64,000 bases of DNA from positions 37,096,501 through 37,160,500 of the forward strand of contig JAZHRO010000002.1 of NCBI GenBank assembly GCA_037157565.1, read 5' to 3'. A program made the position numbers and the translations under genes. Each line of letters begins with the position of its first letter. Position 1 is the stretch's first letter. Of the stretch, positions 58,044-64,000 are shown one piece after another. Origin of the DNA: Thalassia testudinum. Its lineage: Eukaryota; Streptophyta; Magnoliopsida; Alismatales; Hydrocharitaceae. The notes beneath the pieces were generated by a model. That model was not told the origin of the DNA. It searched no databases and saw only the letters and a list, made by a program, of their open reading frames with translations.

Positions 58044-60727
58044 TTGTTTCTTTTCAAGAATTTAAAGTTTAGGATTTATCTTATATTTTGGTCATTGGTC
58101 ACGGTGTCCATTGAGGAAGACCTCCCTTCACATCTGAACAACTTGTTTGAGCTTTCGATGACAGCTACACCTCTTGTTAGATCTGTCGTTGTGCAAATCA
58201 TGCTGCCAATGCTTGCAATTATAGATTTGATAATGAGTACGATAATATAATTTCAAATATCAATCATGCGAATGTGAGAGTACTATGAAAAATGAATTAT
58301 GATTTCCTGATAGTGGGACATCTCAGCGTATCTCCAATGAGAGCCAATTTAGATTTAGGCACCAAGTATGAAGGCAGCTATGAAGTTATATTTGCTAATG
58401 GACGAAGTACGTCAATTTCTCATACATTATCTCGTCCTCTTTTTATGAAAGATATTTTGCTTGTTTCTGGTTCTAACGAGAAGTTGCTCTCAATAAATAA
58501 GTTTGCCATTGATAACTGTTGCTACCATTTGTTGATGGCATGTGATATCCGCTCAAGACCACCTGTTCCTCCTCTGCGAGAAAAGCTCAACGATAACCTC
58601 CGAGGCTTCGATCGGAGACCCTCCCACCTACAAATGATCGTTCTCTCCACCTCCGACCTCTTCTCTCCATGGTAGGAGCCTTCACATTGACATGCATGGT
58701 CGATGGTGATCCTTAGCGGCTATTTAAAGCGTGTGGTCAAGGCGGTGGAGGAGGCAGCTCACGGTAGTTTTGCGATGGAGATCCAAGTCGTGTTGTCGTC
58801 GGCTGCTCGATGTACGTCCTAGGGTAGGGGGCATGCTCTTGAAGGATGCATTTTGCTGTGGATTAGCATGCTCGGGGGGCTACCAGCCGGTCTTCGACTC
58901 GCCGTGGACGACTGGCGACGTCAAAGGTTGCCTACTTGACGTCGACGACAGTGGCTGATCTCTTGCCGTGGGTTTCGTGATCATCGCTTTTGTGCCTTCA
59001 ATTGCAACTTCGATGGTCGCGGATGGCCTAATTATGCGGGTGTTGGGTGGTTCTCGTGCTTCTGGTAGTCTAGGTCTTCTTTTTCTTTTTTTCTTAGTGT
59101 AGTTAAATTTTGTTGGGGACCATGTATGACCCTGAGCTTCTTACGGCTGCATTTCTGACACGGGTAAGTGGTCGATTTTGGCCTTCGGATCGATGTATTT
59201 CGGCTTCCTGTTAGCGCGGTCTCTGAGACTTTTGTCTCGTTGACTCTTTGCCATTGTACGAGCGTGGGGTCACTGTCCTTTGAGAGATCGTCCGGTTCTC
59301 AATCTATGGATGTTTTTATTTTCATTTTCCTTTGTTTCTTGGTCTCATTTTTTGTTTTTGAGTTCCTCCATTTTAAAGGATGTATTTCCTCCTTCGTGGG
59401 TGAGGTTTCCCCATCTCTTCCTTCCCCTTTAGGGCACGTCTCTTATATTGAGCTCTTCCCTTCAATGAAATGTTTATTTTCAAAAAAAAAAAAAAAACAA
59501 TGATAATCGTTGCTACTTTAAACTTCAACCTGATGCTTTCTTTGTAAAGGATCTTGTCTCAAAGAAGGTACTCCTGCAAGGAAGAGTTGGAAATGGCTAA
59601 TATCGCCTCTTGCTTCCGTCTTCATCACTCAAGCATCTCTGCAGTAGCTCTAAGCAATGCCATCCGATGGTAGCCTTGTTATCAATAAAAAAATACATTA
59701 TCTCTATGGCACAAATGTTTGGGCCATGCAAATTATCTCTTGATACAATCTATTGTAAATAATTTTGGTCTTTCTACTTCCTCCAATATTATTCCACCAC
59801 ATCCTTTTGTTGTTTGCATGCAACCTAGGGCACATAGAGTGCATTTTGCCAGCAACTTTATCAATCAATGTAGCTCCCGTTGATAGCATATTCTTTGACT
59901 CTGAACTTTGCCTATTATATTGAATGAACGGTTCAAATATGCAGTGACATTCATTGATGATCGAACTAAATTCGCTTGGGTTAATCCTTTATTCTAGAAA
60001 TTAGATGCCTACTACATTTTTGTTTAGTTCTATAAAGTAATTAAAACATGATTAAGGCTCTACATACTGATGGAGGTGGAGGGCATCTTAAACTTCAATC
60101 ATGGCTTAAATCTCAAAGCATCCACTATCATATTTTTACACCTTACACGCCACAGCATAAATGGTGCAACTTAGCACAAAAATCACGATATCATTGAGCT
60201 TACTATAGCACTGTTCCTATGCTACATGATGTTACAATAATTAACACTTTTCCTTCAACCAGCATTAAAGGAGCTAGTCTATATCAATTACTTCACAACA
60301 ATCCTCCTAATTATACCTTTTTTGAGGTATTTGGCTATGGCTGCTATCCTTTGTTGAGAGTCTACAATAAACACAAACTTTAGCCTTAATCATCTATTCA
60401 TTTCTTCCTAGGATACAATACCAATTATAAAGCATATAGATGTATGAATCTATCCACCAGTAAAATTGTCTTATCCAAACATGTACAGTTTAATGAGGAC
60501 TTCTTGCCCTTTGATCAAATCACTTCTCATCCTACTACTCCACTAACCAATCCAACATTACTACCGCCACCACCCTCTGACCTATTCTCTTCCTACTCCC
60601 AAACACAATCAAGCCCATAATCTTCCCCAACTCCAGCTTCTAGTTCCTAGACTCAATATACTTTTTCCATACAACCTTCCCAACAAACTATATCTATTCT
60701 ACCACCAGTACTTAACCCTCCACCACT
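58044..60727 (+). pseudogene. Ty1/copia gag end, pre-integrase and integrase remnant
   Basis: In order, in changing frames and with stops: a CCHC-like zinc knuckle relic followed by YRFDNEYDN (about 58185-58230), the pre-integrase segment (FANGRSTSISHT, then KLLSINKFAIDNCCY, 58405-58525), a retroposon interruption, FKLQPDAFFVKDL (about 59515-59555), and the integrase core (LHTDGGGGH, then IFTPYTPQH, YTFFEVFGYGCYPLL, KHVQFNEDFLPF; 60060-60510). Runs out in Pro/Ser-rich sequence near 60650. It is cut at 60728 by a family-X LTR. RT and RNase H are not in the window. Confidence 0.8.
58526..59497 (+). mobile_element. Poly-A-tailed retroposon (LINE 3' end-like) in the copia remnant
   Basis: Ends in TTTATTTTC followed by about 16 A, and is flanked by a 16-bp imperfect target duplication: TGATAACTGTTGCTAC at 58510 and TGATAATCGTTGCTAC at 59501. 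The copia frame resumes after it. About 970 bp with no RT or endonuclease domain visible, so a 5'-truncated LINE or a retroposed transcript. Confidence 0.7.
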
Positions 60728-60757
60728 GAAATGACCAACTGCTCTTGTGTTGGTTAA

Positions 60758-60817
60758 GATGTCTGGTAAATTCATCAGACGTTTGCTCAGACATCTGGAT
60801 AGATGGTCGAACGTCTG
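60758..60817 (+). promoter_or_regulatory. Phased GACGTC array, module 1 upstream (4 sites)
   Basis: Sites at 60758, 60778, 60790 and 60810: spacing 20, 12, 20, although only one keeps a full GACGTx core. Same layout as 61668-61727. Confidence 0.65.
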
Positions 60818-60891
60818 AAAGTAGAGAAGAACCTTACCTTGTTTTCTTTTCCTGTGCACACTAGACTCACATGCCCCCACTCTCCTCACCC

Positions 60892-60918
60892 CAAACCCTA
60901 AGCCATCCCTATTTAAAC
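60892..60918 (+). promoter_or_regulatory. Telo-box and TATA, promoter module 1
   Basis: CAAACCCTAAG then TATTTAAA at 60910-60917 followed by CCCCCACACC-rich leader. The copy at 25651 has the same order. Confidence 0.7.
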
Positions 60919-61261
60919 CCCCACACCCACGCCACACTCTCCAACACCACCAGCTACCACCTCCATCCTTTCCCTCCTGCCGGCAGCCACCTTCCTCCTA
61001 GCTTCCAGCGCAACGAGTGGAGAGGAAGAAGAGAGATGGGATGCAGAGGAGGAGGAGGAGAGGGGAGCGAGAGTGTGGGAGGAGCTCGAGGGGAGGAGCT
61101 CATGTGGGAGGAGTCGAGGACGTGTAAGAGGAGGAGGAGCACACGAAGTGAGCTTCACGACCTCCTGAAGCTGCTGGCGTAGCAACTGCAGGCAGCGCGG
61201 AGGGGTTCGTGCGAAGAAGAAGGCTCGTGAGAGTTCTGCGTTCTGGATATTTTCCAGTATC

Positions 61262-61599
61262 AGACGTCTGGAGCACATCCCAGGCGTCTGAAGTAGCAAG
61301 GGGACATCCAAAGCTGAAGCCGGACATCTGAAAGTACACTAGTGTCAAGGTACGTGCTTCTGCACGATTTTCGGCCATGCAGGCCTTACCGCAGGAGTTT
61401 TGTTTAGCTATTTTTAGCTCTGCCCTCTGCACATGCGTACGCAGGGGCAGAGCATTGGAAAGGTGCATGGTGCACCCTTCGAGGCATTTTTGGATGTCTG
61501 GGTACATTTCCAGATGTCTGATCATACTTCCAGATGACCGGAAGGAGAGTCCGACGTCTGGAACTTCCCAAAGATGATTGCAGAGAGGTTCGGACATCT
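61262..61599 (+). promoter_or_regulatory. Phased GACGTC arrays, module 1 downstream (4 + 6 sites)
   Basis: First group: 61262, 61282, 61302, 61322. Second group: 61492, 61512, 61532, 61552, 61572, 61592. Every spacing is exactly 20 bp. Confidence 0.75.
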
Positions 61600-61667
61600 G
61601 AGGAAGCCGCAAGAAAGAAATGGTGAGTTCTGACGTGAAATGACCCGGAACCTGTTTGGGGTGTTTA

Positions 61668-61727
61668 AGACATCTGGACTAACCATCAGACGACTGTCCG
61701 GACGTCTGGATGAAGGGCCAGATGTCT
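61668..61727 (+). promoter_or_regulatory. Phased GACGTC array, module 2 upstream (4 sites)
   Basis: Sites at 61668, 61688, 61700 and 61720: spacing 20, 12, 20. Confidence 0.7.
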
Positions 61728-61812
61728 GAAGTGGGAAAATATCGTACGTTCCTTGCGTTATACGCGCCGGCATGGCGCGTAGAGCCTCTCTCTCTCCTCC
61801 GCACCCCTCACC

Positions 61813-61840
61813 CCTAAACCCTAATTCCCTTCTATTTAAA
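61813..61840 (+). promoter_or_regulatory. Telo-box and TATA, promoter module 2
   Basis: CTAAACCCTAATTCC then TATTTAAA at 61833-61840, exactly 923 bp after the module-1 TATA, again followed by a C-rich leader. Confidence 0.7.
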
Positions 61841-61925
61841 CGCCCCCTTCCACTCACCCACACCACTCTCCACCAGCCACCACCACCTCCAGCCGTTCTC
61901 CCTGTGTAGCCGCGACGAGGGTTAG

Positions 61926-61932
61926 GAGGGAG

Positions 61933-61967
<35 letters not shown>
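61926..61967. repeat. (GA)n microsatellite in the LTR leader
   Basis: A run of AG dinucleotides, interrupted near its start, within the presumed transcribed leader of module 2. Confidence 0.9.
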
Positions 61968-61969
<2 letters not shown>

Positions 61970-62202
61970 TAGCGAGGGAGAGTGAGAAGGAGAGTGAGAG
62001 GAAGGAGGAACATGAAGGGAGGTTCGAGGCTGCAGGAGCTTGGTGGAGCTTGAGGAGGAGTTCGTGGAAGAGAGGAGGACACCGACGGGGAGCTTCTCAA
62101 GCTCCTGCAGCTGCTGGAGCTGCCGCTGCGTCGACGGAGAGTGGAGGCGTGAACGGGGCGAGCTACGCAGAGGAGTCCTGATACTGGAAGTCTTCCAATA
62201 TC

Positions 62203-62592
62203 AGACGTCTGGAGGGTCGACCAAACGTCTGTAGAGGCAACAGGACATCTGGAGCTGAAGTCGAACGTCTAAAAGCATTTTATCTCGCGAAGGTACATGT
62301 TCCTGTGCTACTTTCCGCCATGCAGACCGTAGCGTAGGGTGGTTTGGCTAAAAATAAGTCTGCTTTTTGTATACGCAGGTGCAGGACGTTGGAAAGGTGC
62401 GCGATGTGCCTTTCGAGGTACTTTTGGACGTCTGATCATATCGCCGGACGTTCGACGACACTTTCAGACAACCAGAGGCATAGTCCGATGTCTGAAACTT
62501 CCTTCAGACGGTCACGGAGAGATCTGGACATCTGAGATACCTGCAGGAGACACAAGGTAAGATCTGACGTCTGGGACTAGTCTCAGACGTCT
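62203..62592 (+). promoter_or_regulatory. Phased GACGTC arrays, module 2 downstream (4 + 6 + 2 sites)
   Basis: Groups: 62203, 62223, 62243, 62263; then 62426, 62446, 62466, 62486, 62506, 62526; then 62565, 62585. All within-group spacings are 20 bp. The final pair corresponds to 29041/29061 in the first LTR and to 27982/27962 in the inverted one. Confidence 0.75.
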
Positions 62593-64000
62593 GATTTTGG
62601 ACAGTAATCGTGTTTTTGGCCTGTTCAAGATCCAAACGGAATCGGATTTCTGCAAACGAAGTACCGCTGTTTTCCACTTGAGTTTCTCTACGTGTTCGTG
62701 TTGTGTACCTACTGTTTTGAGCCTGTCTAATGTCAATTAGCCGCTGGTACAGGTTACCAGCCGGTGGCGTGTTCGGGGCCCGTGGAGAAGACAAGATCTG
62801 TGGTGCAGGCTCTCATTCCTCCTGTGATTCCCGGTAGAGTGGTTTACTATAACATTAAGATTTACACAATGAAAGAGCATGCTTAGAATACTTGAATAAA
62901 CCCTAGGATGAAAAATGAACCCTAGGGTAGAAACAAATGAGAATGGTTGAGCTACTCTGTTTATTTGACATGCATGATAAAATACGAGTTACCTATGTTT
63001 GAATGAGAGATTGAACTGTGAAACCACAAGCTGCACGTATATTGAATTGTGAAAACACGAGCTACCTGTATATTGATGAGGAACGAGTTATAAACCATGA
63101 GATCTGAATACTGATAAATGGAACGAATACAGTGCGTGAACCCTACGGGAAATTAGGAGGAGAACTCCTGGATATGGAAAGGAATTTCGTGTGTAGACGG
63201 GAAGTGAGTTGGCCCTTGTGTACGTGGTACCAAGGAGCACAGTGGATTTTTTAGTATAGAGCGGAGCTAGCCGCCCTTGGGTTGAGACCCGAGGTTAGGA
63301 TTGGCCACTCCACACCAACTCCTGTTACCTCTCGCGTACGTGGTACCGAGGCGTGCTACTAGTGTAGGGAGGGAGCTAGCCACCCCACGGGACCCAAGGT
63401 TAAGCTAACCACCCTACACCAACTTTGTTAGGCCCGCTGGGCAAACCGGGGTAGTCGGACGAGGGTATGCGACTGTGGAGGGGCGAGACCCCTATTCTGA
63501 GAGGGCAAGGCCCTATACTGTTCCATACTGTACCTTAGGCGTACCCGCTAACAGAAATGACTGACCGCATGTCAGTGTGGGATAGCTACCCGTGCACTTA
63601 TCACGCGTGCCGTAGTCACTGCTACGTCACGACAGTGACCTCGAGGTGGTTGACTGGGTGTAGGACTACAGCGGGAGACTCTTCCGGTCAGGAGAGCACC
63701 ACGTGTACCTTCTACTCCATGAAAAGATTGCAATCAAGATCGTTCTCACGAGGAACAAGAAAGATCAAGAAATACTTGGATCCTTGTGAAATAAATGAAC
63801 CAGAAATACATAGGTGAGATAAATAGAAATGAGAATAAAACCTGGTTTCTTGTTTACTTTACTTGCACATAAATGGTGTAAGCACCACTCTACTCAGCGT
63901 TCGCTGACTCTGTCTTCTCGTAACCCTGTTTTAGACCATGAGTTGAGCAGCCCGAGTTTCCGATTGCAGAGGGTGCTAGGCCCGGCCAAACCCAACCGTA

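Larger units (their letters stand above)
60728..64000 (+). mobile_element. Family-X LTR, third copy, with duplicated promoter module, cut by window end
   Basis: Begins TGAAATGACC at 60728 inside the copia remnant and shares, in order, every segment of the LTR at 25469: phased GACGTC sites, telo-box + TATA, purine-rich leader, CGGCCATGCAGGCC phrase, GACGTC arrays, then GGTAGAGTGG (62832) onward to CACTCTACTCAGCG (63888). The first part is present twice, about 60750-61640 and 61640-62570, roughly 920 bp apart. The 3' edge lies beyond 64000. Open frames inside (60871-61182 and others) are in the leader and have no protein similarity. Confidence 0.8.

Overview
This window reads as nuclear DNA of a flowering plant, probably a monocot. 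Genes have introns, the one short RING gene is GC-rich in its first exon, and almost everything else is plant-type transposable element (TE) sequence. I recognise two host genes. One is a complete two-exon RING-H2 E3 ubiquitin ligase of the BCA2/RNF126-like zinc-ribbon class (1030-1892, +). The other is a complete three-exon cytosolic pyruvate kinase (13277-17324, -), whose three exons join in phase into 499 codons. All other coding matter belongs to mobile elements, mostly broken.

Layout. 1-2.6 kb: RING gene and flanks. 3.5-8.4+ kb: a decayed Ty3/gypsy gag with primer-binding site and LTR start (-), then a decayed Ty1/copia RT-RNase H (+) with its polypurine tract and LTR start. 9-13 kb: gene-free, with AT microsatellites and a CACTA-like degenerate stretch. 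13.3-17.3 kb: pyruvate kinase. 17.5-25.1 kb: AT-rich, non-coding, with a roughly 56-bp degenerate tandem repeat split by a solo-LTR-like insertion, and an LTR-like block.

25.15-52.7 kb is one CACTA (En/Spm) transposon enlarged by nested insertions. Its left arm holds a + oriented solo LTR of a family I call X (25469-40924, exact 5-bp target duplication CCAGA). That LTR is itself split twice: by a - oriented copy of the same LTR (26182-29027), and by a non-autonomous LTR retrotransposon with 2.7-kb LTRs and an intact 512-codon ORF (30538-40502). Its right arm holds an Athila-type gypsy element (44569-51065, target duplication TTATG) that interrupts a second CACTA-encoded reading frame. The CACTA transposase (43.3-44.25 kb) is riddled with in-frame stops.

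52.7-60.7 kb: AT-rich sequence, more of the 56-bp repeat, a foldback element with internal tandem copies, and a copia remnant split by a poly-A-tailed retroposon. 60.7-64 kb: a third, + oriented family-X LTR whose promoter module is duplicated in tandem and which runs off the window.

The most unusual signal is in the family-X LTRs. They carry arrays of the palindrome GACGTC (usually AGACGTCTGG/CCAGACGTCT) in strict 20-bp register, or alternating 20/12 bp, on both sides of TATA boxes that follow AAACCCTAA telo-box motifs. The same arrangement recurs at three LTRs even though the sequence between sites differs. This looks like selected operator architecture, not simple sequence drift.
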